From Clostridia bacterium (GTDB lineage: Bacteria > Bacillota > Clostridia > Christensenellales > CAAEEZ01), in NCBI GenBank assembly GCA_900755035.1, contig CAAEEZ010000017.1, forward strand, positions 358,293 through 422,292: a stretch of DNA of 64,000 nucleotides, written 5' to 3'. Numbering within the stretch: position 1 is the first letter of the stretch; every line of letters begins with the position of its first letter. Positions 8,344-16,950 of the stretch are shown here, piece by piece. Below the pieces are notes generated by a model, which saw only the letters and a list, made by a program, of their open reading frames with translations, was not told the origin of the DNA and did no database searches. A program made the translations under genes and the position numbers.

Positions 8344-8883
8344 TTAATAATCCAACGTTTCACTTAAAGTAATAGGCGCTGGGTCTGGCTCTACGTCGTC
8401 TCTTACGTAACGTAATTGGCAAATATCGTCACCCTTTGCAATTACTTTTTCAAGGTTTAGATGCGCACCAAATTGTCTACCGATACCACGGTCACCCATC
8501 ATAGCCACGTCGCAAAGCCTTGCTATTTCCTCGTCCGAGCAACCAAGTTTTTGCCAGCCCTTTACAAGTGGGCAATAGTGGAAGTCAAGCGACAACTTGT
8601 CTTCCGTGCACTCTACTAACTTCATTTCAAATATTAGTCTTGCGCCAGGGGTAAACAAATTCTTTTTAAGGTTTCTTAGGTCGTGAGTACCTTCGCTAAG
8701 TTTCTTTCCTTGCATACAACCACAAGCAAAGATAGAGCCGTCGCCGAATTCAGCGGGGTCTAAACCTTTCTTTTTTGCTTCTCTACTTAATAATGCTAGC
8801 CATATTGCTCTTTGCTCTAATTGACCTCTAATTTCTTGAATCAATCCAATTTTGATTTTTGGTTCGTTTACTATTCTTGACAT
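8344..8883 (-). CDS. L-2-amino-thiazoline-4-carboxylate (ATC) hydrolase family protein
   Basis: This 179-residue cytoplasmic protein resembles the ATC hydrolase family, whose founding Pseudomonas member opens the thiazoline ring on a route to L-cysteine. The recognisable core is FHYCPLVKGWQKLGCSDEEIARLCDVAMMGDRGI (given here as positions ~110-143), with conserved Cys/His residues, plus an N-terminal helical half. It begins 14 bases after the broken cysteine desulfidase gene, so the pair was probably one operon handling cysteine-related thiol compounds. Most members of this family in gut Firmicutes are untested, so the reaction is inference. Confidence 0.7.
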   Translation of the reverse strand: MSRIVNEPKIKIGLIQEIRGQLEQRAIWLALLSREAKKKGLDPAEFGDGSIFACGCMQGKKLSEGTHDLRNLKKNLFTPGARLIFEMKLVECTEDKLSLDFHYCPLVKGWQKLGCSDEEIARLCDVAMMGDRGIGRQFGAHLNLEKVIAKGDDICQLRYVRDDVEPDPAPITLSETLDY

Positions 8884-8897
8884 AATCTTTTCTCCTT

Positions 8898-10150
8898 TTA
8901 TTTTTGTAACATAATATCCAATATTGCTACGTCCGTTTGACGCATTGCATTTCTGCCTATATTTGCTATTCCTTTTATCGTTTCGTCTATATCTTCACGA
9001 ATAATGCCGTCGCCCGCCTTAAAGCAAACGTTATCCTTTGCCATATTAAACCCAAGTTTGCAAGCGTCTACGCACGAAGATATTTTTGCTGCACACGAGC
9101 CTTTTGCTCCGTCGCAAACCAGCCCCGATATATTACCAAGCGTGTTTTTAACGGTCATACATATTTACTCGTACGATAAGTCGTTTAGATACGCAATTCC
9201 TGCGCCTGCTCCACAACTTGCCGAAACAGCCCCACAAAATGCGGAAAGTTTGCCCATATCCTTTTTGATATAAATTGCCACTAGGTTTGCAAGTACCAAA
9301 GCACGAATTTTCTTCTCTTCGCTTACTTTTAGTTCGTCTGCAAATACCACTATCGGCATAGTAATCGTAAGCCCTTGATTGCCGCTACCCGAATTTATCG
9401 TAACGGGCATTGAGCAACCGCTCATTCTAGCGTCAGAGCCCGCTGCTGCTAGCGCCCTAGCCTTTATATTTACGTCACTACCATAAGTTTTAAGTAAGGT
9501 TTTACCGATATGTTGTCCCCAATCACCCGTAAGTCCTTCCTTTGCAATTGCCGTATTATTTTTGACGGCTTGCCTTATCAGTGGGCGATGTCTTCCATTT
9601 TTACTTCGTTTGCAAAATCATACACGTCTTTCATTTTACAGTTGAGTTCGCAAACTTCTTTGATTACAGGTGGTTTTTCAAATAGCACTTCACCATTTTT
9701 TGTAATCTTTACGATATCCGTATGTCCGCCTTTTAATTCGACGACGACGGTATCCTTTCCACTATCCCCTTCTACGATAATATGTAAAGGTTCATCGGTT
9801 TCCATATGTGAAACGGTGCAAAAATCCGTTTCGAGCAGTGCTTTTGCTCTTTCAAGTTGCTCGCTGGTTAGTTCTTCTAGTACTTCCAAGCCGAGTTCAC
9901 TTTTGCCCCCTACTAAGCCTACTACGCACGCTGCGTCTACTCCACGCAAACCATTTGTGTTAGGCACCAAAACGCTTTTAACGTTTTTTAAGATGTTGCC
10001 ACTTACTTTGATTCTTACCCTGTCAATATTAGCGCCCATAACTTCCGCAACTTTAGCCGAGGCTAACGCGATTGCTATGGGCTCGGTACAGCCAATGGCA
10101 GGTATCAACTCTTGATTTAGCCTTGCTACAAAGCAGTCATAAAGTTCCAT
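8898..10150 (-). pseudogene. cyuA: L-cysteine desulfidase-like gene (CyuA/UPF0597), broken twice
   Basis: Three pieces add up to one ~415-residue CyuA protein, an Fe-S enzyme family that degrades L-cysteine to pyruvate, ammonia and sulfide. Piece 1 (10150-9578) has IPAIGCTEPIAIALA. Piece 2 restarts in another frame with LIRQAVKNNTAIAKEG and runs through GCSMPVTINSGSGNQGL and CGAVSASCGAGAG. Piece 3 has SGLVCDGAKGSCAAK. Loss of one base at 9579-9584 causes the frameshift. Pieces 2 and 3 share a frame but are split by TAA at 9165-9167, where a Gln (CAA) would suit, so a single C-to-T change explains it. Two independent lesions argue for a true pseudogene. Confidence 0.85.
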
Positions 10151-10159
10151 ATCTATGCT

Positions 10160-10188
10160 CCTTATATTTATTTATATAAGGAATTATA
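10160..10188 (-). promoter_or_regulatory. Extended -10 and inverted repeat upstream of cyuA
   Basis: On the minus strand TGATATAAT (extended -10, box at 10183-10188) is followed by the inverted repeat CCTTATAT/ATATAAGG (10160-10167 and 10174-10181), which abuts the ribosome binding site. The repeat could be an operator or simply AT-rich symmetry. Confidence 0.45.
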
Positions 10189-10237
10189 TCATATTTATAT
10201 TCAAGACTTTCATAAAAATTAAATCGCCGTTTTCGAC

Positions 10238-10272
10238 AAAAAAATACCTACCAAAACGGTAGATATTTTTTA
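10238..10272 (-). terminator. Terminator of the pgk-tpiA-gpmI operon
   Basis: A stem built on AAATAYCTACC/GGTAGATATTT with a 5-base loop runs into a T-tract on the minus strand, 24 bases past the gpmI stop. Confidence 0.8.
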
Positions 10273-10295
10273 TTATTAGCATAGTTTAATTATAA

Positions 10296-11825
10296 CTATT
10301 TTATTAGGCTTTCACCCGTCATTTCGCTAGGTTTTTCTTCGCCCATAAGGTCAAGTAAAGTAGGAGCAACGTCGGCAAGTTTTCCACCCGCTTTTAACTC
10401 CTTTACTCTGTCGCTTACAACGATAAACGGTACGGGATTAGTGGTGTGAGCAGTAAACGGCTCTACCATATCGTCCTCTAACATTTTATCTGCGTTGCCG
10501 TGGTCGGCAGTGATTATTACTTCGCCACCAACGGACTTAATCGTTTCCACTACTTGTTTAACGCACTCGTCAACTGCCTTAACTGCTTTTACTGCTGCGT
10601 CAAGTACACCCGTATGACCAACCATATCGCAGTTTGCAAAGTTTAGTATCATTACGTCATACTTACCCGATTTAATAGCCTCCACAGCCTTTTCAGCCAC
10701 TTCGTATGCGCTCATTTCAGGTTTTAGGTCGTAAGTCAAAACCTTTGGAGATGGAACTAATATTCTGTCCTCGTTCTTATTAGGGGTTTCTACGCCACCG
10801 TTAAAGAAGAAGGTAACGTGAGCGTATTTCTCGGTTTCGGCAATTCTTAGTTGGTTTTTGCCTCTTTTTGCAAGATATTCGCCCAAAGTATTACTTAAAG
10901 AAGTAGGCGGATATGCAATGGTTAGATTATTAAACGTAGCGTCGTAGCGAGTCATAGATACGTAGGTAAGACCTAGATATCCCGTCTTTCTTTCAAAGCC
11001 GTCAAACTCCTCTACCGTGAACGCCCTAGTTAATTCTCTTGCCCTATCAGGACGGAAGTTAAAGAAGATAACGCTGTCGCCCTTATCAACGGTCGCAACA
11101 GGTTTTCCTCCGTCAACAACAACGATAGGCTCTACAAACTCGTCGGTAACGCCTGCATTATAACTTTCTTCAACAGCCTTTACAGGACAAGTTGCAAGTT
11201 TGCCTTCGCCAAGGGTAAGCATATCGTACGCTCTTAGCACTCTTTCCCAACGATTATCCCTGTCCATAGCGTAAAATCTACCGCATACGCTAGCAATTTT
11301 GCCGTGACCTAATTCCTTGGTATAATCGTAAAGTTGTTTTACAAAATCTTTTCCGCTGGTTGGAGGAACGTCTCTTCCGTCAAGGAAGCAGTGAACGTAA
11401 GCCTCTACGCCTTGCTCTTTGCAAAGTTTGATAAGTGCAAACAAATGCTCGATATGGCTGTGTACTCCACCGTCGGAAAGTAAGCCCATAAGGTGAACTT
11501 TTTTGCCGTTTTCTTTTGCATTTTTAATTGCGCCTAAAAACGCACTATTCGTAAAGAAGTCGCCGTCGCCAATAGACTTGGTAATTCTAGTTAATTCTTG
11601 ATATACTATTCTACCAGCGCCGATATTCAAGTGCCCAACTTCGCTATTACCCATTTGTCCGTCAGGAAGCCCAACGTCAAGTCCGCTTGCGCCTATCTCG
11701 GTAACGGGATAATTTTTTATAAGCGATTTAATATAAGGCGTACCTGCAATAGATATTGCGTTACGACTACTTTCTTTGTCAATTCCAAATCCGTCTAGGA
11801 TTATAAGACCGTAAAATTTAGACAT
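10296..11825 (-). CDS. gpmI: Phosphoglycerate mutase, 2,3-BPG-independent
   Basis: This enzyme interconverts 3- and 2-phosphoglycerate in glycolysis. It has 509 residues, the family's usual length. It shows the alkaline-phosphatase-fold N-terminal metal site LILDGFG and the phospho-acceptor serine in GQMGNSEVGHLNIGAGR. The C-terminal metal ligands lie in NFANCDMVGHTG and ITADHGNADKM. It is the last gene of the pgk-tpiA-gpmI operon, 10 bases after tpiA. The iPGM form uses Mn and is common in clostridia. Confidence 0.97.
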   Translation of the reverse strand: MSKFYGLIILDGFGIDKESSRNAISIAGTPYIKSLIKNYPVTEIGASGLDVGLPDGQMGNSEVGHLNIGAGRIVYQELTRITKSIGDGDFFTNSAFLGAIKNAKENGKKVHLMGLLSDGGVHSHIEHLFALIKLCKEQGVEAYVHCFLDGRDVPPTSGKDFVKQLYDYTKELGHGKIASVCGRFYAMDRDNRWERVLRAYDMLTLGEGKLATCPVKAVEESYNAGVTDEFVEPIVVVDGGKPVATVDKGDSVIFFNFRPDRARELTRAFTVEEFDGFERKTGYLGLTYVSMTRYDATFNNLTIAYPPTSLSNTLGEYLAKRGKNQLRIAETEKYAHVTFFFNGGVETPNKNEDRILVPSPKVLTYDLKPEMSAYEVAEKAVEAIKSGKYDVMILNFANCDMVGHTGVLDAAVKAVKAVDECVKQVVETIKSVGGEVIITADHGNADKMLEDDMVEPFTAHTTNPVPFIVVSDRVKELKAGGKLADVAPTLLDLMGEEKPSEMTGESLIK

Positions 11826-11835
11826 ATTTCTCCTA

Positions 11836-12585
11836 TTAGTATTTAACTACTTGGGTAAATTTAGCAGCGTCAAGAGATGCACCGCCGATTAGTCCGCCGT
11901 CGATTTCAGGCATAGCCATTAGTTCTTTTACGTTAGAAGGATTCATACTTCCACCGTATTGGATACGAACAACGTCCTCAGCGTTTTTATCGCCGTACAA
12001 TTTAGCCATAGCGTTTCTTATAATTTTGATAGTATCGTTTGCTTGCTCGCTAGTTGCGGTTTTACCCGTACCGATAGCCCAAACAGGCTCGTAAGCGATA
12101 ACGATATTTTTTAATTCGTTCTCGTCGATATCCTTAAATGCCTCTACCGTTTGACGAACTACTACTTCTTCGGTCTTGTTGCCTTCTCTTTCTTCTAGGG
12201 TTTCACCTACGCAAACGATAGGTTTTAATCCTGCTTGGAGAGCGGCTTTCATTCTCATATTAACGGTTTGGTCGGTTTCGCCAAAGTATTGTCTTCTTTC
12301 GCTGTGACCGATAACTACGTACTCAGTGCCAAGTTCTACTAGCATATCTGCGCTGATTTCACCCGTGAAAGCACCGCTTTTTGCCCAGTGAACGTTTTCG
12401 GCGCCAACTTTAATATTAGTACCTTTGGTTAGCTCTACTGCTTTTGCAATAGAAGTAAATGGTACGCAAATAACTACGTCGCACTCAGCGTCCTTTACCA
12501 TAGGGATAAGCGCCGTAACCAATTTTTCGGTTTCAGCCATATTATTGTTCATTTTCCAGTTTCCTGCAATTATAGGTTTTCTCAT
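11836..12585 (-). CDS. tpiA: Triosephosphate isomerase
   Basis: This cytoplasmic TIM barrel interconverts dihydroxyacetone phosphate and glyceraldehyde 3-phosphate. It has 249 residues, standard length. The substrate-binding NWKMN, catalytic histidine in VIGHSERRQYFGE, catalytic glutamate in AYEPVWAIGTGKTA, and phosphate-binding GGSM and IGGASL segments are all present. It lies between pgk and gpmI with the same orientation. A stable hairpin sits in the pgk-tpiA gap and may affect mRNA processing. Confidence 0.98.
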   Translation of the reverse strand: MRKPIIAGNWKMNNNMAETEKLVTALIPMVKDAECDVVICVPFTSIAKAVELTKGTNIKVGAENVHWAKSGAFTGEISADMLVELGTEYVVIGHSERRQYFGETDQTVNMRMKAALQAGLKPIVCVGETLEEREGNKTEEVVVRQTVEAFKDIDENELKNIVIAYEPVWAIGTGKTATSEQANDTIKIIRNAMAKLYGDKNAEDVVRIQYGGSMNPSNVKELMAMPEIDGGLIGGASLDAAKFTQVVKY

Positions 12586-12619
12586 ATTTATACCTCGCTA
12601 AAATTTATTGTAAATATTA

Positions 12620-12649
12620 GTTTAACCAACCTAAATCGGTTGGCTAAAC
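12620..12649 (-). other. Intercistronic hairpin between pgk and tpiA
   Basis: GTTTAACCAACC (12620-12631) pairs with GGTTGGCTAAAC (12638-12649) around a 6-base loop, a 12-bp stem with one wobble. No T-tract follows on the minus strand, so it is more likely an mRNA stabiliser or processing signal than a terminator. Confidence 0.55.
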
Positions 12650-12659
12650 GTTTTAGTTA

Positions 12660-13976
12660 TTATTCTTTGTCGTTAAGACAAGCAATACCTGGTAGTTCTT
12701 TTCCTTCGAATAGTTCAAGAGAAGCACCACCACCGGTAGAAATGTGCGTCATTTTGTCAGCAAAGCCAAGAGTTGCAACTGCGGCTGCTGAGTCACCACC
12801 ACCGATAATAGTAGTAGCGTCGGTTTCAGCCATAGCCTCGGCAACGGCAATAGTACCTTTTGCTAACGTTGGATTTTCGAATACGCCCATAGGTCCGTTC
12901 CAAATAACTGTTTTTGCGTTCTTGATAGCGTCCTTGAATATCTCTCTGGTTTTAGTACCGATATCAAGTCCCATCTTGTCGTCAGGAATATTCATAGAAT
13001 CAACGATTTCAGTCTCGATAGGAGCATCGATAGGGTCTGGGAAGTTAGATGCAACTACGGTATCAACCGGCAAATAGATTTTCTTGCCAAGTTTTTCTGC
13101 CTTTTGAAGCATGTCCTTGCAGTACTCTACTTTTTCCATATCAACAAGCGAAGTACCAACCTTTCCACCTTTTGCTACGATAAAGGTATAAGCCATACCA
13201 CCACCGATAATCAAAGTATCACATTTTTCAAGTAGGTTGTTGATTACGTTTAGTTTGTCTGCAACCTTAGCGCCACCAAGAATTGCAACGAACGGACGAA
13301 CAGGATGGTCTAGGCTGTCTGCCATAACGGTAAGTTCTTTTTCAATTAGGAAACCGCAAACGGCAGTTTTAACGAAACCGTACTCAACGATAGCAGCGGT
13401 AGAAGCGTGCGAACGGTGAGCAGTACCAAATGCGTCGTTTACGTATATATCACAGTAAGAAGCAAGTTTTTTGCAGAAAGACTCCTCTTTTTTTGTCTCG
13501 CCGTTATAGAAACGCAAGTTTTCAAGAAGAACGCACTCGCCTTCTTTAAGAGCGGCAATCTTTTCCTCTGCATCTTTGCCAATTACGTCGCTAGCAAAAG
13601 TAACTTTGTTGTCTAGTAATTGATTTAGTCTATCAGCAACGGGCTTTAAGGTCAACTTCTTAGCGTCGTTTTTAAGCGCTTTATCAATATACTCTTTCGT
13701 TGCTGCTTCCCTATCGCTTTCAGGTAAAGCCTCCACAGCCTTTTTCTCTTTCTTGTTAAGAACTACTTTCTCGTCGAAAATATTGTGAGGCTTGCCCATG
13801 TGAGAGCAAAGTATAACTTTTGCGCCGTGCTCCATTAAATATTGAATTGTAGGTAGCGCACCATTGATACGGTTTTCGTCGGTAATTACGCCGTCCTTCA
13901 TAGGAACGTTAAAATCGCAACGTACCAAACATCTTTTGCCTTTAACGTCAACGTCTCTTACAGTTTTTTTGTTCAT
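12660..13976 (-). CDS. pgk: Phosphoglycerate kinase
   Basis: This enzyme makes ATP from 1,3-bisphosphoglycerate. Substrate-binding elements include RCDFNVPM, SHMGKPH, and LENLRFY, with the C-terminal nucleotide-binding GGGDSAAAV and STGGGASLE. At 438 residues it is about 40 longer than the common ~395. The surplus is a charged Lys/Glu-rich insertion at residues ~75-115, after the SHMGKP loop. AAAGGAG precedes the start. It is the first gene of the glycolytic operon, with a clear promoter at 14039-14067. Confidence 0.97.
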   Translation of the reverse strand: MNKKTVRDVDVKGKRCLVRCDFNVPMKDGVITDENRINGALPTIQYLMEHGAKVILCSHMGKPHNIFDEKVVLNKKEKKAVEALPESDREAATKEYIDKALKNDAKKLTLKPVADRLNQLLDNKVTFASDVIGKDAEEKIAALKEGECVLLENLRFYNGETKKEESFCKKLASYCDIYVNDAFGTAHRSHASTAAIVEYGFVKTAVCGFLIEKELTVMADSLDHPVRPFVAILGGAKVADKLNVINNLLEKCDTLIIGGGMAYTFIVAKGGKVGTSLVDMEKVEYCKDMLQKAEKLGKKIYLPVDTVVASNFPDPIDAPIETEIVDSMNIPDDKMGLDIGTKTREIFKDAIKNAKTVIWNGPMGVFENPTLAKGTIAVAEAMAETDATTIIGGGDSAAAVATLGFADKMTHISTGGGASLELFEGKELPGIACLNDKE

Positions 13977-14038
13977 AATATATCTCCTTTATAAATTTCG
14001 TTGTTTATGCAAACGTCGATATTTTTCATAACTATATA

Positions 14039-14067
14039 ATTATACTTAAATATTTAAGAAAAATCAA
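14039..14067 (-). promoter_or_regulatory. Promoter of the pgk-tpiA-gpmI operon
   Basis: On the minus strand TTGATT (14062-14067) and TATAAT (14039-14044) are 17 bp apart. The spacer holds the perfect 14-bp palindrome CTTAAATATTTAAG (14045-14058), a possible operator. Confidence 0.75.
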
Positions 14068-14093
14068 TACTTATCACTTCACTTATTCGTTTT

Positions 14094-14588
14094 TCAGTCA
14101 AAATCGTGAAACTGTGTTAGGTGTCCTATCTCTTCTAGACCCTCAAACCCCGTTTGCCTTAGCGCCTCGTATAGTACTATCGCTACGCTGTTAGCAAGAT
14201 TTAGGCTTCGTACTATTTTTAGCATAGGTATCCTAATGCACTTGTCGTAGTTGTCGTGAAGTAAAGTTTCGGGTAATCCCTTAGTTTCTTTTCCAAAAAA
14301 TACGTAGTCGTTTTTCTCGTACTTTACGTCGTCGTATCTGTGCTGTCCTTTCGTGGTTGCAAAATAATAGTTGCCGTCCTTATTCTTCTTAAAAAATTCC
14401 TCGATATTTTCGTACACTCTTAGGTCAAGATATTGCCAATAATCTAGCCCTGCTCTTTTTACAGCCTTGTCGCTGATATCAAAGCCAAGTGGTTTAATTA
14501 GGTGCAAGGTCGTATTAGTTACTGCGCACGTCCTTGCTATGTTTCCCGTATTTTGCGGAATTTCCGGTTCTAACAAAACGATATTCAT
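14094..14588 (-). CDS. trmL: tRNA (cytidine(34)-2'-O)-methyltransferase
   Basis: This small SPOUT-fold enzyme 2'-O-methylates the wobble base of tRNA-Leu isoacceptors. It has 164 residues, the family's usual size. Visible motifs are LLEPEIPQNTGNIARTC at the N-terminus, the LDYW segment near residue 50, FGKETKGLPE, and the trefoil-knot IPMLKIVRSLNLANSVAIVLYE. It is the last gene of the spoVT-spoVB-mazG-dusB-trmL run, 3 bases after dusB. A target tRNA-Leu(CAA) is encoded in this window at 39874-39960. Confidence 0.93.
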   Translation of the reverse strand: MNIVLLEPEIPQNTGNIARTCAVTNTTLHLIKPLGFDISDKAVKRAGLDYWQYLDLRVYENIEEFFKKNKDGNYYFATTKGQHRYDDVKYEKNDYVFFGKETKGLPETLLHDNYDKCIRIPMLKIVRSLNLANSVAIVLYEALRQTGFEGLEEIGHLTQFHDFD

Positions 14589-14591
14589 ATT

Positions 14592-15542
14592 CTATCCCTC
14601 TAAATTTATTTCTACGTTAAACTTGTCGTTTACTAGGTCTTTTAACTCGCTGATAGTTTTAACTTCGCATACTAGCGCTTTTATTTTCTTTGATTCGCTT
14701 ACCGATTTTGCGTAGTAGCAAATATGTTTTTTCATATCGTTTACCACCACCCTTTCAGGTAAAAATTCCGCTAAGCAATCTATATGCTCTATTACGTCGC
14801 TAGCCAAATTTACTTTGCCACGCATTCCTACTATTTGTCCAAACAGGTACGGCTTTCCTATTGCGCCCCTGCCTATCATCACTCCGTCGCAACCCGTAAG
14901 TTCTTTTATCCTGTCGTAATCGCTCTTGCTCTGTACGTCGCCGTTTGCTATAACGGGAATATTTACAGCCTCTTTCAAACGTTTTATAGAGTCCCAATCG
15001 GCACTACCACTATAATATTGTTCCCTAGTTCTTGCGTGCAAGGTAACTGCATCAGCGCCTGCCTCTTGCATACTTAGTCCAAACTTTACGGCAGTATCGT
15101 CGTTAAGTCCAAAGCCTTTTCTAAATTTTACGCTAACGGGCTTGTTAGAGCCTTCCTTTACTGCCCGTACTACGTCCTTTGCCCTTTCTACGTCGTTAAG
15201 TAATGCCGAGCCTTCGCCGTTTTTTACTATTTTTGGCACGGGACAACCCATATTTATATCTATTATATCAAATTTTTTTAGCCTTTCGTCCTTTGACGCC
15301 TTGTACATATACTCGGGCTCGCTACCAAATATTTGTACGGCTACGGGGTTTTCGTTCTTTGCCGTAGACAGTAGGTCGTACGTTTTTTTATTTTCGTAGC
15401 ACATACCCTTTGCGCTTACCATTTCGGTATAGGTAAGCCCAACGCCGTATTTTACGCAAATAGACCTAAACCCAACGTCGCTATACCCTGCAAGCGGAGC
15501 AAGTACCACGTCGCTTCTTAGGGTAATATTACCTATCTTCAT
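14592..15542 (-). CDS. dusB: tRNA-dihydrouridine synthase
   Basis: This FMN enzyme reduces uridines in tRNA D-loops using NADPH. It has 316 residues with the TIM-barrel opening VVLAPLAGYSDVGFR and the catalytic cysteine in DINMGCPVPKIVKNGEGSALL. The HARTREQYYSG and IPVIANGDV segments and GVMIGRGAIGKP also fit. It overlaps the end of mazG by 14 bases, implying translational coupling. The DusB label rather than another Dus type is the usual assignment for a single Firmicute copy. Confidence 0.93.
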   Translation of the reverse strand: MKIGNITLRSDVVLAPLAGYSDVGFRSICVKYGVGLTYTEMVSAKGMCYENKKTYDLLSTAKNENPVAVQIFGSEPEYMYKASKDERLKKFDIIDINMGCPVPKIVKNGEGSALLNDVERAKDVVRAVKEGSNKPVSVKFRKGFGLNDDTAVKFGLSMQEAGADAVTLHARTREQYYSGSADWDSIKRLKEAVNIPVIANGDVQSKSDYDRIKELTGCDGVMIGRGAIGKPYLFGQIVGMRGKVNLASDVIEHIDCLAEFLPERVVVNDMKKHICYYAKSVSESKKIKALVCEVKTISELKDLVNDKFNVEINLEG

Positions 15543-16950
15543 TTAACTCTTCCTTTGCCTTTACGTAATACCTATCTAGTTCTTCAATCGTTAGATTTTT
15601 AATATCCTTTTTATCGCCCTTTATCATCTTTTCCATAAGCGTAAAGCGTTTAACGAATTTTTTATTACTTCTATCAAGCGCTACTTCGCCACTCACACCG
15701 TACAACCTTACGATATTAGCAATAGAGAACAGCAAATCGCCTGCTTCCATTTCCCTTTCACTTTCGGTAGTAGCGTTTTTAAGTTCGGCAAGTTCTTCCT
15801 TTGCCTTTTCAATAGCGCCGTCTATATTTTCAAAATCAAACCCTGCTTTATTAGCGTATTTTTGCACCTTTTCAGCATATAGCAAGGACGGGAATTCGTC
15901 CGGTAGCCTATTCATTTTGTCGGCGTTACTTACGTACTCCTTTTCCTTTCCTTTTGCCTTTTCCCAAAAACCTAACGCTTCCTCAGCAGTAGTCGCTTTA
16001 TCATTGCCGAAAATATGAGTGTGCCTTGTTAGTAGTTTGTTACATAATCCACCAAGCACTTCGTAAACGTCGTATTCGCCCGTTTGCTCGCCTATTACCG
16101 AGTGGAACACTGCTTGCAGTAGTACGTCGCCCGTTTCTTCTATCATATTTTCAATATCTTCGTCGTTAATAGCGCTTACGAGTTCGTACGATTCCTCAAT
16201 CAAATTTTTGCGTATGCTCTCGTGCGTTTGCGCCTTGTCCCAACTGCAACCGTCCTTATCTCTTAGCCTGTACATTATTTCTAGTAGGTCGGTAAAATCA
16301 AAGCCCTTTCTATTTTGAATATCGGTCGGCAATATAATTAGCGACGTACTAAAAGAATACTCGCTAAGCCTATCAAGTTCGTAAACTTTTATTTTCTTTT
16401 CTTTGTTACCGAAAAATACTACTACGTCCTCTTCGTCGCCGTACAATTTGCTAAGCCAAAGTTTTATATTTGACGCCAAGTTTTTATTGTCTATTTCGGT
16501 AATTATTAGTGGAATTCTTTTGTTTACGTTTATCACTCTTTTATCCGTAAAGTAATGCCCCGACAAAATAGTGTAATCGGTGGTTGGATATTTTTCAAGC
16601 GCCGTTGCGTAGTAACCCACGCCACCTATTATCCTAACGTCGAACTTTTCTTTAAGCGCCTTAACCGAATTATCTGCGTAACCACCACCAGTTACGCAGT
16701 AGCAAATATCGTCAAACTCTTTAAGTAAGTTTTCAAAATGCTCTACTATCTTGCCGTCAAGGTCGGTAAAGTCCTCGGCGTTTTCGTAAATTTCGTCTAG
16801 TACTTCGCAATTAACGGCGTTATCTTCAAAATATTGAAAAGAGGGCGTAAGCGCCGTTTTTACCACTACTTTTTCAGCGTGGCAAATTGCTTCTACGCCC
16901 CTTAGAGTTATATCGTATTTGTCCCTACCTAAACCAACTACCGTTATCAT
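15529..16950 (-). CDS. MazG-type NTP pyrophosphohydrolase fused to a tetrapyrrole-methylase-like domain
   Basis: This 473-residue protein has two domains. Residues 1-~220 form a tetrapyrrole (corrin/porphyrin) methylase-like fold beginning MITVVGLGRDKYDITLRG. Residues ~230-470 hold a MazG unit with the EESYEL and EETGDVLLQ metal-binding helices, then a second MazG-like half. It matches Bacillus subtilis YabN in architecture, and also in position, following spoVT and a SpoVB-like gene. MazG domains hydrolyse (d)NTPs to monophosphates; what the methylase-like half does is unknown. Its start overlaps the flippase gene by 26 bases. Confidence 0.92.
   Translation of the reverse strand: MITVVGLGRDKYDITLRGVEAICHAEKVVVKTALTPSFQYFEDNAVNCEVLDEIYENAEDFTDLDGKIVEHFENLLKEFDDICYCVTGGGYADNSVKALKEKFDVRIIGGVGYYATALEKYPTTDYTILSGHYFTDKRVINVNKRIPLIITEIDNKNLASNIKLWLSKLYGDEEDVVVFFGNKEKKIKVYELDRLSEYSFSTSLIILPTDIQNRKGFDFTDLLEIMYRLRDKDGCSWDKAQTHESIRKNLIEESYELVSAINDEDIENMIEETGDVLLQAVFHSVIGEQTGEYDVYEVLGGLCNKLLTRHTHIFGNDKATTAEEALGFWEKAKGKEKEYVSNADKMNRLPDEFPSLLYAEKVQKYANKAGFDFENIDGAIEKAKEELAELKNATTESEREMEAGDLLFSIANIVRLYGVSGEVALDRSNKKFVKRFTLMEKMIKGDKKDIKNLTIEELDRYYVKAKEELNEDR

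Noticed and set aside
9165..9167. Recoded stop in cyuA
   Set aside because: The codon is TAA, not TGA, so selenocysteine is excluded, and a separate frameshift exists upstream.
9510..10115. 201-codon open frame on the plus strand
   Set aside because: It is the antisense shadow of the broken cyuA gene, with Ser/Thr/Leu-rich composition typical of such shadows.
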